From Pezizomycotina sp. ARF18 (lineage: Eukaryota > Ascomycota), in contig AZLU01000141.1 in assembly GCA_002224055.1 (NCBI GenBank), positions 1-64,000 on the forward strand: a stretch of DNA of 64,000 nucleotides, given 5' to 3'. A program made the position numbers and the translations under genes. How positions within the stretch are numbered: the first letter of the stretch is position 1; every line of letters begins with the position of its first letter. Below are positions 1 to 14,100 of this stretch, piece by piece. A model generated the notes under the pieces. It was given only the letters and a program-made list of their open reading frames with translations. It made no database searches and was not told where the DNA came from.

Positions 1-1573
1 ATAACAAGGGAAAATAATAGAATCGGTAATTGTTGGCTTTAAATTTTTTTTTTGTTTTTTTTATTTTTTTTTTTTTTTTTTTTGTTTTTTTTATTTTTTA
101 TTTTTTTTATTTTTTTATTTTTTTATTTTATTTATTTATTTTTTTTTTTTAATTTTCTAACCCAACTCTAAGCCACACTGCAATTCAAACTTTGTCATTT
201 TTTTTATTATTTCCAACTTCACCTTCTGACTCTTTCTTTCTTTCTTTTTTCTTTCTTTTTTTTATCTTTGTCAACAATCAACAATCAACAATCAACATTC
301 CCATCAATCCATCAATCCATTCCATCTCCATCAATTAAAAAGTCACCGTAGATCACCTTCATCAATCTAGAAGGGATCCTTTTTTCCTTCTTCTCTCTCT
401 CTTTCGGTCGTATTTCGAATCGTCTTTTTCGTCGTCCGGTCATCTCCCCCCCTCTCCACGTGAAACGGGTTCTTCAAGGGAAAATAAATACAAGCCTCCC
501 TCCCTCCCCTTTCCTTCACGACATAACAAAAACAATCAACTTGGACGGTTACGACGAACCATCTACCGTCTTTCCTACAGCACAGAACGACGTGGAAAGA
601 GCTTGGAGACACCCTACAATCTGCAATTGGAGATCGTATACATAGCCTAGGTAAGAGATCATCATCATCACCAACATCTTCTCGTTGTCTCGTTTACTAT
701 GCTAGGGGAGGAGAAAATACAACCCTTGAGAAATGTCCCATACTCGCTCGACGTGGGAGTCCTTCCCCGCCTCTGCAGTTTATCCAACACATCATGCTCG
801 ATCCGAATATTTCTTCGTCGCCTGGCTGTTTCTTGAGATCACCTTTACTTTTTATTTTTATTTTATTTTTGTCTTAAAGCCCTCATTACCTTGTCTCGAC
901 GGTTAAAATGGATAACGAGTTGGCCTTTCATCATTTTTCTTCGACAGCACTCAACGCACGGAAGCCAACGATTAGCCTTTCCGTGTTGGTTCTCTACGCG
1001 TGAAAGGATGCTCTTTTTGTGGGAGTTCTTCAAAGACATTTTTCTTTTCAATACAACGCGACATCATCCTTTTCTGTCAAATATCTTGCTGGATACTTTT
1101 CCTTCCCGTCTCACTTCCATCTGCCTTTTATGTATTACTAACAGCCACGGGTTATGATGTTTGTTTCATTGAAAAGACCTACCACTTTTTTACTTACAAC
1201 GAGAAAGTCGTATCTTTTCATCTGATCTTACCTTCTTGTTTAAATCCTTCCAGCTTCAATAAGAAAAAACCCCGCGAACAGGTGTCAAAAAAAAAAAAAA
1301 AACTAAAGCCCGGATAGGTTCAAAGAAAACCCTTTCAAAGAAACCCACTCCCTACAGAAACTCAAAGAAACCAACATACTTTTCTGAACCTTTCCAAGCG
1401 GCGACTACTACTCAAACACCTGAAGCACAAAAAAAAAAACCCCTAACATAGATTGTCGAGGCGGTCCAGGAATTCAAACGGGTTTCTAAATCCCACAGAT
1501 CGCGCTAAACGACCTTTTTGATTCTTTTCATTCTTCCTCCTACAAATACAAACAAACAACACCTCCAGCAATA
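1..1573. promoter_or_regulatory. Upstream region and probable 5' UTR of MEX67
   Basis: No conserved protein is visible here. The first 150 bases are almost pure T with scattered A and G. They are followed by C/T-rich DNA and short tandem words (ATCAACA and ATCAATCC types, about 270-330). Long pyrimidine tracts just upstream of a start codon are common in fungal promoters and leaders. A good 5' splice-site sequence (GTAAGAG) lies at about 651, and pyrimidine-rich stretches ending in AG lie nearer the start codon, so a leader intron is possible but not shown. Small open frames in this stretch have no recognisable motif. Confidence 0.5.
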
Positions 1574-3700
1574 ATGTCATCCGCAGCAGCTCAAGCTCTT
1601 TCTCTCTCGCCCGCACCCGTGGAGGTGGCGGTATCGCCAAGCGTCGGCCCCAGGGCAGGCCGGAAAGACATGATCGAGAGGGAGACCTGCAGATGGGTGG
1701 GCAAGTTCCAACTGGTCCCAAAGGAGGACGCCCTGGACGAGGCCCCGCGGAGCTGACCAGGCCCCGCAAGCCCATGTCTGGATCTGGAGGCGGTTCTGGT
1801 GGCGTTGCGTCCGCACCAGGTCCAGAGCGCCAGTTCCTACACCAAAAGGAGCGCAGCCCATTGCTGAATGGTCGAAAATGAAAGTAACTGGATGGAAAGA
1901 ATCGAAGTCCAATGCCCCAGGAATGCATCGTATTTTTTGGAGAGGAAAACCGGGGTCAGATCAAAAAGGTAAATATTCCGACCGTCTGCAAGTTCTCTTT
2001 TGTGTGGAAATACCATTAACATTATATCGTAGACCCGTGTCGTTGGAGATGAGCTTCTCGTCCAGATTCCGATGATCCGTGCGCCCGCTTTCTGAAATGG
2101 GACAACGCACAGTTCGCCAGCTCCCACCTCAGAATAACCGACCGCCGATCTCCCACCCGCTATCCACGTCAACGGGCAGCCTACGGAACAATCCGCCGGT
2201 GCTGTCGAAGCTGCAAACATCCTCACAAACGTCCTCACAGCAGATACGACGCCGAGTCAAAATGCTGAATCTGGGAACCTTATGGCAGACCCATCCTGCA
2301 GCAATCCGGATTCTTTGGCCAGGCACGACCCATACGAAGGTCTTCCCCGCCATGATGAAAGTTGCTGATCAGCAGTTCGCCTCTAATGCCGAAAAAACGC
2401 GAGAAGGTCGTCAGTGTCACTCTCGAACAGAATTCTCTCACTGACCTCCAGCTTGTCACGTCGCTGGCGCAGACGTTCCCGGAACTGAAGAATCTCAGCC
2501 TTTCTTACAATAACTTTGCAACTTGGAAGGATCTCGATCGTGCGTTGGAAATTCAGGAAGCTTGAGCAGCTGATGCTGGTTGGCAACCCGATTACCCAAC
2601 TTCCAGGATACCGCGAGGAAGCTAGGAGGAATATCCTACCCTTCTCATGCTTGACGCCAAAGGTCTACCCTGATCCCCTGTGACTGCACGGGCTAAAAAA
2701 GGCGCCCAGGAAGCTGGCGTCAGATGGTTCCTCTTCCGTTCCCATAAAACAGCACGGATATGTGCACGATTATAGCGTTGCCGGAAGTTTTCTTCAAAGG
2801 TACGTAACACCATGTTTCAGTAACATCCAAAAATCTCCGCTAACCCCCGACCTGCAGTTTCTTCCCCGCATTTGACAATGACCGTGAAGCCTTACTTCGT
2901 CAGTATTACGACGAAATTCCACATTCTCCCTCTCAGTCAACACGTCGGCCCCGCGCACCCGAACGCGAACGTCAAAGTTCAGAAGTGGATCACTACATTG
3001 AAAAGTCCCGCAACCTCACCCGTCTCAGCCACTACAGAGCGATTAGCAATCGTCTGCAAGTCGGACCGAACGCGATCTCCAAGGTTGGAAGCAATTGCCG
3101 GCCACGAACACGACACTAAGGATGCCTCGAAGTGGACTTTTCTTCCTGGAACGTTCCATGGGCAATGTTCAGGCGACCTGGATCGCCGTCAACGGAGAAT
3201 ACGTCGAACCGGAAGCTACGGGCGATAGGGCATCCGTCAGGAGTTTCAAGACTTCGTTCTCGTCCCGGCCCCAGGCCTGAGGGTTTTGAACGACATTTTC
3301 GTGCTCCGCGCTTGGGGTGGATCGGCCGCTTGGATCCCTCTGGAAGCTAATGCCCTCCCACCACAGCCGAACCCTCAGGGAAACCAGCCCGGTCAACCAG
3401 CGCAGCACAGCAGCAACCAACCCCAGCGGCCCTGTCCCTCCCCAGCCACAGCAACGACCACCTCCGATGGGAATGCCGCAGCACCGGTCAACCGTACAAC
3501 AGCAGCCACCGGCAGCACCCCCAGCGCAGCCCGAACAGATGAACGACCAGATGAAGGCTCACATGCTTGCCGAACTCCGACGCAAGAGCGGCTTGACCGA
3601 AGAATTCGCTCTCATGTGCCTCAACGAAACCGGATGGGTCTTTGAGAGGGCCTGGGAAGCTTTCCAAACTGTTCAAGAACAGCGGCAACCTCCCAGCTAA
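1574..3700 (+). CDS. MEX67: Mex67/NXF-type nuclear mRNA export receptor
   Basis: Homolog of Mex67 (NXF1/TAP), which with Mtr2 carries mRNA through nuclear pores. Parts in order: an Arg/Gly leader (RGGGGIAKRRP, about 1618-1650); an RNA-binding-domain region containing MKVTGWKESKS (about 1878) and TRVVGDELLVQIP after the first intron; leucine-rich repeats (VSVTLEQNSLTDL, FPELKNLSLSYNNF, LEQLMLVGNPITQLPGY, 2400-2630); an NTF2-like domain (FFPAFDNDREALLRQYYDE, FVLVPAPGLRVLNDIFVLRA, 2858-3345); a Pro/Gln linker; and a C-terminal TAP-C/UBA-like domain (GLTEEFALMCLNETGWVFE, 3535-3697), which in the family binds nucleoporin FG repeats. Introns: 1969-2032 and 2800-2857 (branch-like CTAAC inside the second). 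Length near 668 codons is normal. The start is the ATG at 1574; it needs one base change to join the RGGGG frame, so it is provisional. The frame shifts more than ten times, mostly at short homopolymers (for example near 2263, 2285 and 2297), which looks like sequence error. Confidence 0.9.
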
Positions 3701-4407
3701 TGCCATGGCGCCTCAATAAAGCGGGCAGCCACTTCAAGTGGCTTCGAATATTCGGAAATAAACACTACATAAGGACTCTTTTTATTAAAAAAGTGAGAGG
3801 TTGCTTAACTCTTACAAATATTGGATCTTTGTTTCCTACAATTTTTTTAGATCGTTTTTAATCGCATCCAAGCACCTCTTTCTCTCCTGTATCACATACT
3901 ACTACTACATTCAAGCCAAAACAAACCAGAACTCAGGTTTCACAGCAATGAAATGGCAGTATTGCTGTGTCACTGTTCTTTTTAATGTCCTACCTTAAAC
4001 AAATGGGAATCTTTATCCGTCGTCTTTTTTCTTAGGTGTACTTCTCTGCTTTACGTTTTTTTTTCTTCTTCTTTCTTTAACGCTGCAAATATAAGGAGTT
4101 TTCTTTTTTCTTTTCTACTTCTACTTCTGCTTCTGCTTCTTAAAAAGCAACGGTGTTCTGCTTTGTGCTGCTTTTTTTCACTTTTTTTTTTTTTGACTGA
4201 TAGTGAATGTGAATGGATCGAATTGGTTGTTTCGTCATTTATCCCTTTTTTTTTCTTGTCCTCGATTGAGATATATCTATAGCTACGCTACTTTTGATTA
4301 AAAACCAGAATGGGATATACAATGGAGGACTGGAACTACTACAACTTTTACTTGCGCGGGTTTTTTTTGTGAATAATGTGAGATGACTTGTATCGAGTAA
4401 ATTGTAC
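3701..4407. other. 3' flank of MEX67
   Basis: A spacer with T-rich and C/T-rich stretches, including TTCTGCTTCTGCTTC-type runs near 4120. Nothing coding is recognised. It probably holds the 3' UTR and the start of the repeat desert. Confidence 0.5.
3715..3762 (+). terminator. Candidate polyadenylation signals of MEX67
   Basis: Two AATAAA hexamers (3715-3720 and 3757-3762) lie 15 and 57 bases after the stop codon, in the right place for 3' end formation. Fungal poly(A) signals are loose, so this is only suggestive. Confidence 0.45.
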
Positions 4408-4431
4408 AAAAAAAAAAAAAAAAAAAAAAAA
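4408..4431. repeat. Poly(A) tract of 24 bases at the left edge of desert 1
   Basis: An uninterrupted run of A that marks the change from T-rich gene flank to the mixed, repeat-bearing desert. The length is likely unreliable given the run-length problems elsewhere in the window. Confidence 0.8.
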
Positions 4432-7400
4432 GTATCCTACCAGCGAGTTTCCACTGGATAGTTTGAATTGTCATCCGGCGTTGGAGATATTATCCAACTT
4501 CTCTCTTCTTGCTTGTAATAAATAGTCCCTTAGTGTATATTCTTATCTTCGTGATCTTTCTAACTGGCAATACAAATTATCTATAGAAACCTATTCCATT
4601 TCTGAGATAGATTCCGATAAAAGTGATATTCGAAATGTTAAAACTGGTCATTATAGAAAGCGAGGTTTTCCGGCTCGTACTCGAAGTTATGATATGACGA
4701 TTAGTATCTATCGCCTTCGGTGTGCTATTGATACTTATGACGGAGAGTAAGGAGATGTTGAAGATTTTATGCGGATTTGGCGTTCGATCAGTACTGCTGT
4801 GGTTATCAATCGATGCAGACTGCTGTTACCTTTATGTATGATATGAGGCGGATAAAATGGATTTAGTGTTCCGCCATTTTTTAATAATTTATCTTCGTCT
4901 TCTTATCCTGTTCTTACAACTATAACTAATAAGCTACTACGCACTATACGATCTTTTCTTGTGCGAATGAATGTTCTGTGAAGAATGCGAAAAGAATTGA
5001 TTTTTGATCTCATTGTAGAGAAATAGAAAAAAGAAAAAAAAAAGGAAAGAAAAGAAAAATATCATTGACCGTCTGTGGAGAAAGCCTGCATCTGCATACG
5101 ATGTTGGGACTTCCGCCTCGTTATGTTCTCGTCCGTACCCTTGCGTTTAATAAATAGTCCTATCTCTTTATTGCGAGCAGTCCTTAATCCTTAATATATG
5201 AACCTTCCGTTCTCGAGCTCGAAAACACGAATCGTGAATACAAATATAAGGTTAGGAGAAACCGAAATTAGAAATATGTACGAGGCATAAGAAGGCAGCA
5301 CCAAGTATGATTGCCTTTGCTTTTATCTCAATAAGAGGTAAAGCTTCTAACGCGCTTAATATGTAATCATTGTCGTTCCTCTGGTGGTTAAGGAAGGGGG
5401 GGGGGGCTACGAGTAAGGAGATCTTGAACATGCTATGATTGCTGATGTGCAGTTAGTGTTGCCGTGATTATCACGCGTCCTCTGTCGGTGTTTAATAGGA
5501 TTTAGGAATTGGTTTTTAAATAATGCTATCCGGCTCGGACTATTCTTCAGTCCTGTGATTATGAGCTGTGAATCGACGATTGCACGTTTCGCGTATGGGA
5601 CGACCGGCGTGTTGTTAATGCTTTTCTTATCATGGCTTGCGAGTAGTTTCGAGGGTTAACTTTGGCAGCTAGGCTATATAAAGACCGTCATCCTGGGATA
5701 CTCATGGTTATGAGTGGCCCGCTGTTGCGGTGTTTCGGTAAGTGAGCGACCAATATGGACTGCTCTGAGAGGAAGCATGCTGTGAGAAGTAGTTATGAAG
5801 TCAGTCGTCATCATCTTTGAATTGGATATATCTAGAATCCCGGTGCTTCGACTTTTTTTTTTTTTATTTAATATCTTTTGCTCTTAATCGTCCACTAATC
5901 GCTATAGGTCTTCTGTAGGGCTGTAAATGTGTGCTAGTTGTCCTATAAAGCGAAAGGGTGGGAGATTCACCTAATTATATCACTGGGTGGGATAGCTTCG
6001 AGATGTGGGAGCTTAAAGTAGGTCACCGACAATTGCTATGCGGCCTTCTCCGTTGTGGTTACGACGTTACGAATACTGATCGATCCTTATGTTCCTTTCT
6101 TTTCTCGGTGTTTATAAAGGGAAGTTAAGAACTGCAAATCTTCTAAGTGCTTTAATATTTTATTCTCGTCAGCTTTATGAAAGGCGAGCTGCAGATTTTT
6201 GAAAGATACTATCTGCTCTTCGGTGTTATTCGGTGCTGCTGTGATTATTGCTTGATAGTCTGACCATTTCGGTGTATACGGAGCGTCCATTTCATTTTTC
6301 TTTTTACCTGTATATCCTTCCGCGGCGAATTGAGCCCTGATATATCATGACATCGCGAAAGGACTGATTTCAATATATCAATACCAAGACTATGGAATAG
6401 TTGTGAGAGGGAGTGGTTCATCCATAGCTATTCTATAGGCTTTGGATGTGTGCTAGTTATTCTATAAATGGAAAGACTTGGTAATGCATCTAGCCATATC
6501 GCTGGGGAAGCTTCGATGTGTGAAAGGTTAGAAGCAGATTTCTGAAAAATGCTATCCGCTCTTCGATCTTCGCATCCGTCAGCGCTGCTGAGATTATTGT
6601 TTCTTGAACAGATAAGTGCCGATTTGGTGTATGACGGGTAAAGAGGAATGCCTACTCTTTTATCCTCTGTGGCATGCAAGCGCTAGCAACGTGGCTGGGA
6701 CCCCACCTTATTCCACACCTCCCTTTTGTCTTGCTTGTAATGAATCATCCTTATATGTGTACAGCCATCTTTCAAATTGAAACAAATAAATATCTATTTG
6801 AGAAATCCAACCTGGAAACAAGTATGCGACGTGCAAAACGCTATATCAAATATCGGTCTCCTTCGCTGTTACTTCGATATGATGGTGAAGAAAAAGGGTT
6901 CCGAGCGCTTAATATGGTTTCATTGTAGGTATTTAAAAATGGAAAGTAATGGATGAATTTTCGAAAACGTTATACGGGTTTGGCATTCGGTCAGTGCGAC
7001 TGATTATATTTCTTCTTTTGAGTCGGTGTTTTTATAAAGGGAAGTCGGGAATTCTGAATCTTCTAAGCGCTTTAGTATGTCATCCTGTCGACTTTTCCGA
7101 AGAAACGTTATGGAAGGCGAGCTCCAAATCTGCTCTCCGCGTCTGTTCGGTGCTGCTGTGATTTATCATCAGTGAGTCGATTGATGGTTGAACCATTCGG
7201 TGTATGAGTAGTGGCGTCAGTTTCATTTTTCTTTTTACGTATATCCTTCCCCTCTACGTCTTGACAGTGCACCTTTGTAATTAGACTATGTGAAGAATTG
7301 AACCCCGGGATAATGAGAGATAACACGTCCTCGCGGAGTCCTTTAAATACTAAGAATATGGAACATTTTGCAAGAGGTAGCAGTCGTGGGTAGTTATGTC

Positions 7401-8100
7401 GTCAAGCCTTTGGGGTCTGGATTGGAATATATTTGGGCGCTTTTTGGAACTAGATATTTCCTCCCTTTTTTTTCTTCTTTTTGGATGGTTCATTCATCGC
7501 TATACCTCTTCTGCCTGGACTTTGGATGTGGGCTGGGTGTTCTATAAGACGAGAAGCTTATATTTGAATTCGTCGTATCAGCTGCGAGTTCGGCACCCCA
7601 GAGGTGAGAAAGCAGGTTCTGAAAAATGCTATCTGTTCTTCGCATCCAGTTAGCGCTGCAGCGATTATAACTCAGTGCATGGTCTGTGTTCATTTGGTGT
7701 ATCACGCGTGGACTCTTTGTGTTTAATCATTTTTATCTCGGGCGCTGAAACATCGACATTTGAACTCTGCAATTAGATGTTATGCACCTCGGGCAGTTGT
7801 CGCTTCTTGCATATTAGTGGATATATAAAGCATTGCAGCTAACGTCGTTTTTATCTGTGGGTTGTGGAACATGCAGACGTAAGTGATAGCGGTTATCGTG
7901 GTGAGAGTTTGCGGATCCAATAGATGATAACCAGGAGCCATTGTCCTTCTTTTCATTGCAGAGTTTTTTTTTTTTGAAAAGGAACGAAAATTTTTTTTTT
8001 TTTATAACTTCGCTACCCTTCGTTCTACGCTTCGGATGCGGGCTAGCAGTTCTATAAGTTTTCGTAATCACTCGGTACTCAATCGGTTTATTAAGCTAGA
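4432..8100. repeat. Desert 1, diverged direct repeats, block A
   Basis: No gene is seen. The + strand is visibly richer in G and T than in C and A. Several word groups recur in the same order with many differences. TCGGTGTTTATAAAGGGAAG occurs at 6105 and, slightly changed, at 7023; GGTGCTGCTGTGAT at 6233 and 7149 (916 apart). A GGATGTGTGCTAGTT-like word followed by TTCTATAA occurs at about 5921, 6440, 7520 and 8030 (spacings 519, 1080, 510). GAAAAATGCTATC occurs at about 6545 and 7622. An older pair lies at about 4745 and 5410 (AGTAAGGAGATnTTGAA). This is a decayed tandem array with higher-order structure and no open frame conserved between copies. Confidence 0.6.
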
Positions 8101-11100
8101 ATGGTGATCTTTTCTATTATCAGGCGAACTTTTGACATCGGGACATATTGTTTGACGTTTTCGATCGGGTGCCGTGTTAGCGTTTCGAATATGATTGATA
8201 TGCAAAAGCGTCCTACAACTGCGATCGTTCTTACTAGAAGCGTTTTGAGGATATGCACAGATCATGGAGGTCTGCTGGTGGAAGTCATAGCGGTTATCGA
8301 TGCGGGGCCTTTCGGCTGCAAAAGATTCATGAGCAGCCTCTCTTGTTTTTCATTTTTAATGGAAATATAAAGATAAATAAAATAAATAAACATTTATAGG
8401 GTTTGCTCCGCTATCCACGCTCTAGAGTAGGTAAGTAGTTCTATCAAATGACGATTCCATAGTTGAGTTCTTCATATCAACGAAGAGATAGAATTTCGAG
8501 ATCTCTGAGATAAAAGGACTGGTGGCGGTTTTTCTATCGCGCTGGTCGTCATCAAAGCACGTGTAGCTTTAAGGGTAGAATGAAATCATGATCCGGGGTG
8601 CCGAGTCGCCTTCAGAGTGAGATATCGAACGCGAAGTCATCCAGGCGTTATGGGAGTGGTTATACTTCCCCCTTGGTTCACCAAGTGGAAGCTTTTTTCG
8701 GTTTCATGGTATATGTTGAAGAGAAGGGTTGCGAAATATGTAGTAGGAATGTAGCAGTAGACCCTCTGATCTCTGTTTTAGCTCTTATGGGGCCGACGGT
8801 GCGATCTTTCAATGGTCTATTTTATCGTACGGGAGGAGCGAAGCTTCTCCTAGTATTCAGTTCTACGTGCAGTGTAGTATGAACGGAAGATGCCAGAGGT
8901 TTCGTGGATGGGGTTTTGACACTATATATACGGCATTAAGTCGACAATTTTTTTTAAGCATGGCGTGATCGCTGGTAAGAGCTACTCCCTGATGTTAATG
9001 GTGTTACTGTCATTATCAATGTTGTGGAATTCTGATGAATGATTTGCTTCTAAGCTAATATTTCGGATATTGAGAGATAGCACTGTAGTTCATCCGTATG
9101 GGTCATCGTGGTAGACCGCGAAGCGCCTTTCGTTACAAATATCGAGAGAAATGGGCTCATCTTCGTGTTTTTTTTTTCTTTTTTTTCGTATCTTTAGCCA
9201 GCTTAAGCTTTAGGAGCTGAAGGAGATGCGGTAGTAAATGTTCCTTAGGGGTCAGTTGTATGTAACCGCTGCCGTTGGATTTACGCAAGCTTTTAAATAG
9301 CAGTGTTAGGGAACTTGTTGACGATCCACTGAGGAGCATTTTGCCGAGGTGGCTTGCGGGATATCATTTAGCTCCTCCAAGCGGTAGAGCTTTGAGAGTA
9401 CTACGTGCTATCGCATAAGCGAAAGGCAGCGCTATAGTAATGAAGTGAGGTAAGTGAAATGTGGTGATATAAATCCTCTGTCCGCGCCGCGCTGTGGAAG
9501 TAAAGCCTTCCTCGTCCTTTATGGGCGAGTTTGAGAATGAGGTTGTGAGATATAAAGCGTGCACTTGTGGACCGCATTGCGTACTCTAAAGAGGAAGAAG
9601 TAGTAGAAGATCTGTATAGTTTTTTTGTAATTATATGAGGAAAAAACCTCTTTACCTCTACCGGCTATCAAGGGAGTCAGTTTGCCAAGAGGCACAGGTA
9701 GAGAAAAAAATTCAATCAATCAATCAATCAATCTCTGTGCTAGTCTGTATGATGTAGCCGAATTTTTGTTTCTGAATTTTACTTTATCGCGTCAACGGCA
9801 GGACAGCTCGTGACTTTTATGCCTCGTTTTTCGTCGCGAAAGCATATATCGCTTTTCAGTATGAACTAATGAGCTATACAAGGAACATAGGATGGCTACT
9901 TTGATGAGCTATGGTATCCAAGGCGTTGCGGGCGTTGTGGAAGGAGATATAATTGGCCGGGGAGGCAGCTTGAGCGGAGGAAATACAAGTTCCCTATTGT
10001 CGTTGACGCAATCCTGGTAGAATCTTAGAGATACGGATTGTGAGGTATGGCCGGTAGACGTCGAAGTACACTTTAGTCTCTGTTCTAGTACGTATCGGCA
10101 ACGCGGCGCCGGGTTTCTTAATTTGCTGTATCGCGTGACGGATTTGAGTGTCCGGGCTACAATGCTTTGGAAGCGATGCTATGAGATAGCGCTGCGAATA
10201 TGCCGATGATTTCGATACTATGGCCTTCAGGGACCTCCAGTGGTAATGATTTTTTTAAAGGTTTGTATGAAACAGTAATTGCCTTCGGACTTACGTGGGT
10301 TTCGTACGGCAGTATCGCTCGACGCCACCGAGCTAACTCTGCAAGGGACGGCTCTTTTGTTTTCTTCCGGTATGTGGGGTATCGGTTATCCGGAAAGGAT
10401 TTTATAAGACGTTCGTGTGTTTGAACGGGGGATATGGGATGCCGGTAAAGGTGTAGTAAGTGATCCGTTGGTCTTATACCTCGGAACGGTTAACGAACGC
10501 TTGTGCACAATCAACGTTTATTGTTTATATCCCTCCCGCCTTGGAAAGGGTCATGCGGAGTGAAAATAACTTTTTTTAACGAGATATAATGGGTGGCGCC
10601 GCATTCAGCAGTATCTAGGAATCCGTTATGACAATCGGAAAGCAATGGATTAATACTCTTTGTGGTACCACAGTATGATCCTGGACCTGTTTGGCGATAG
10701 CATTTACGGCGATAGTTCTTCTTTATGCGGGGGATCGCTCCACTACGTGTTTAATGTACACCGGGAAGAGGATTGATATCTAAGGTTTTTTCCTTTCCCC
10801 CTAGACGTAATGCAGTATGATTCGATCGTCACTTGCTCGCGGTACTAATCCTATGCGATGGCTTCGGCCGGTTGGAAAAAGTCTGTCTTTTTACTAATTA
10901 TAATGCAACTGGGCCTTACTAAGGATCCGGTTCACATAATTTGAAGAGCAATATCTGGCCACGGCGTTAAATGGAATGCATGAAGCGAAGATATCCCTCC
11001 TTCTGTGGAGCCCTATTGGACCTCGACAGAAGTGGCGTACTGCAAAACATATCACGCAAATGGAGAGGCATTTGCGTCAGTGTACTAATACTTAGTTAGA

Positions 11101-14100
11101 GATCTCGTATGAAAAGAGTTGATGGCGTTTTACGCCATTTGTTCGGTTCTCTACGCAGCTCGGAAGCTGAATTAGGCACTATTATATTTTTTTGCGTGAC
11201 CTTTAGATGAGATGTGACTACTTCTGTGGATGCACGCGGTAGTCTCGGGGAAACTTTTGATGTTTTATGTTGTGGGTGGAGCCGAGTAATACTCTTCGTG
11301 CTTATTATATATCTTCCTGGAGAGTTGGTCCAGGGATATACAACTACGAAAAATGGCAACGCTTTATCATTTTTTTTCGCTTCTTCGAGGTTCGAGTGCA
11401 ACCTATGTCAGGAGGTGAAAGGCTGTATTTCTTTGCTTTGAAGATATGCGGGTATCTATGCTTCGGGGCTGCTTTGTAGTCCTGGTGCTATGCCGCGGTG
11501 TAAGCACAAGCTTACTTGCGGAGAGTACAATAATATACCTTGAACCACGCCAAGGAAAATTTGAATGACGGTATTAAATCTGTGTTGTGGATAGACTCTA
11601 TGCAACAGAAGTCTGACTTCTTTGGAGAGATTCATTAGTTATAGTTTGCATAGAGTGAGGGTTTAAATGAGTATTACAACATCACGCGGGCGACCAAAGA
11701 CCTATTCATCTACGCATGTCCCCAAATCTTCTCTTTGAAATTAGTTGATAGCGTTTATGAGCCCTGCTCTGGCGACTTGCACGTTTCTAGACTAAGCGGA
11801 TTACTATTATCACTCATTCCGTGCAGAAAACATATGACGGTGAATGCGGATGGTAGCGGTTTTCGATAAGCAGGTATGACCTAATCACGCGAGAAATGGA
11901 AATTGAACATTCGTCAATTCATTATGATAGACCCGTTCTTTGCGATCGCGAGCCAGTTGTACGGTTCTTTATCGCACGAAGCGATTGGATCATTAACTCT
12001 CAAGTCGTGAAATTACAATAAATATTTTTTGTAAACGGTTTAAAGGTAGAAAATGCGGACTAGGGTTACGAGATGGTCTTAAGAATAGTATACAACCTCC
12101 AGCACCTAGATTCTTTCACATAATCTGATGTTATCAGGTGGCTAGCCGTTCAGCGCCGATTTGGCATCGATATAGCCTGGAAGAACATCAAGCCATGTGA
12201 AAACTCTGTTTCTTGCGAGATGTCTCTCGTAGTAGCACTTGAAACTCAAAATGACTTAGGCCCTACGTAGTATACGAGATCCCCTAGTGCGGGTAGCTTA
12301 GAAGGTGAATAATATCAAACTTGGTGAAGATTTTCTTCAAGATTGATGCTAAATCGAGCTAACGATCCTTTTATCAAAGATAGAGCTGTGACGTCGTGAC
12401 AATAAGCTGTAAATTAGGTGGAATTTAGCAAACAGTGTACTGTGTATATTTCGGTGGAACGGCGAGAAAAGTGAGTAAGAAACGAGTAGAGACCCTCGTC
12501 ATGCTTAAGATGCCTATTGCACGAATTTAGGTAAATAAATATAAACTACTTCCAAGTGGATTTTTTAGCTCGCTATAGCTTCTTCAGATTGAATGAGATC
12601 CCTTCAAACTATCTCACGTGAAGACTTCGGGCAGGCATTCCGAAGTAGATTTTGATATCGAGCGAGTTGGGTATCGGTGTTCGTTAAACTCCGCTCGCTC
12701 CCTCATAATTGAATGTTGATTTCTTAGCTTTATCTCGTATAAGTAATCTTCTGGATCGTTTTAATTGTGTTCCAATCTCCAGATCGCATAAGGATTACAC
12801 TTGGAAAATATAGACTTAGACTCCATGCTTTTGTGCGAGAAATCTAATCAGTGTTAGACTTGGGGGGTTTGTAGCATTGTAATATTATAAAGTATTTGCT
12901 CGCAAAGAGGGCGCGGGAAGTATCAGTATTGAACTTTGTACTGGTGATTATGTGAAAAACCCGAAAATTCGCTTTGTAGTTTTTTCGAGTCTCTTCCAGG
13001 TGTGAACTGGATAGGGACTATAGCACGGTCGGCATCTTTTAGCCAGCTTAGGACGATGAAATATTCTACGACTCACGCAATGTGTCCTACACGAAAATCT
13101 CCGGTTGTTATATAACCGTCAGCCTTGCCTTCTTCGAAGCTATCGCATTTTGGATGTCTATCGTAAGGAATGCCTTGGCCATTTTTGTGACCTATACAAT
13201 CACGAAGTCACGATCCGGGGCGTCGTCGAAGATAAGCCATCTCCTAGAAAATTTCTATGTTCGGTGGGGTATCGAGACTGGTTGATGTACTTGTGGAATT
13301 TCAATGTGTGGGGCATTTTTGGGCGAGATTTTGTTGCTACTTGGAAATCTATTTTTCAAGTGGTTGTTTTTCTTTTTTCTCCCGTTGAACGAAAATTTTG
13401 AGCTAGCTATCATGGGCGCTGCCATTGCATTGTGATGCATTGTGCTTGACAGCGCTAAGTATTCTCTAGATGAACTTCCTCGGGATGCGTATCGTCGCAT
13501 TGCTTCTTGTTGTAACTCTGGATTCTATTCGTAGCACCTACCTCTCGGAAGCTAACGGTTATCGCTTTCTTTGTCGAGGAGAGAAGTGTTCTTACAGCTT
13601 GCTCTAGGTGTTATTAAGCTGCCAAAGATGCATGCTTACACCTTGCATGGTATCGGCTGCAGCTATCTGTGCGAGAGCTGTGGGGAATTGACCTGCGAAA
13701 CAGCTGTGTTGCTGGTCAAATACGAATTAAATCTTTTAAAATCTACGTCCACTACAATGCGGTTGGTACTCGTTGAGGATAAGCATTTGTTATCATTAAG
13801 GGGCGCCATTTTTCCAACTCATGAACCCGGCCTAGTACTAGCTATATTGCCTAACGAGAACATGTTCCCGCATCCCACTCGACTTAGTGTAACTCTTCGT
13901 ATAGAAAGCGCGTTTTGAGATATGGGGGAGTATCCTAGGTTTGTGCTAAGGAACGTAATTACACCTTCAGCCCAATACTGTTGATTTATGAGTCAGGATC
14001 GCTTTTGATGGATTATCCACGCTATAAATCAACTATATAGCACGTCGTTTACGTGTGGCCAGCTTCGATAGTATGAATAAAAAGTAGCCCTAGCATTTGC

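Noticed and set aside
13571-13918. A 115-codon plus-strand frame in desert 1
   Set aside because: An isolated frame of a length expected by chance in mid-GC DNA, with no motif and no splice-supported neighbours.
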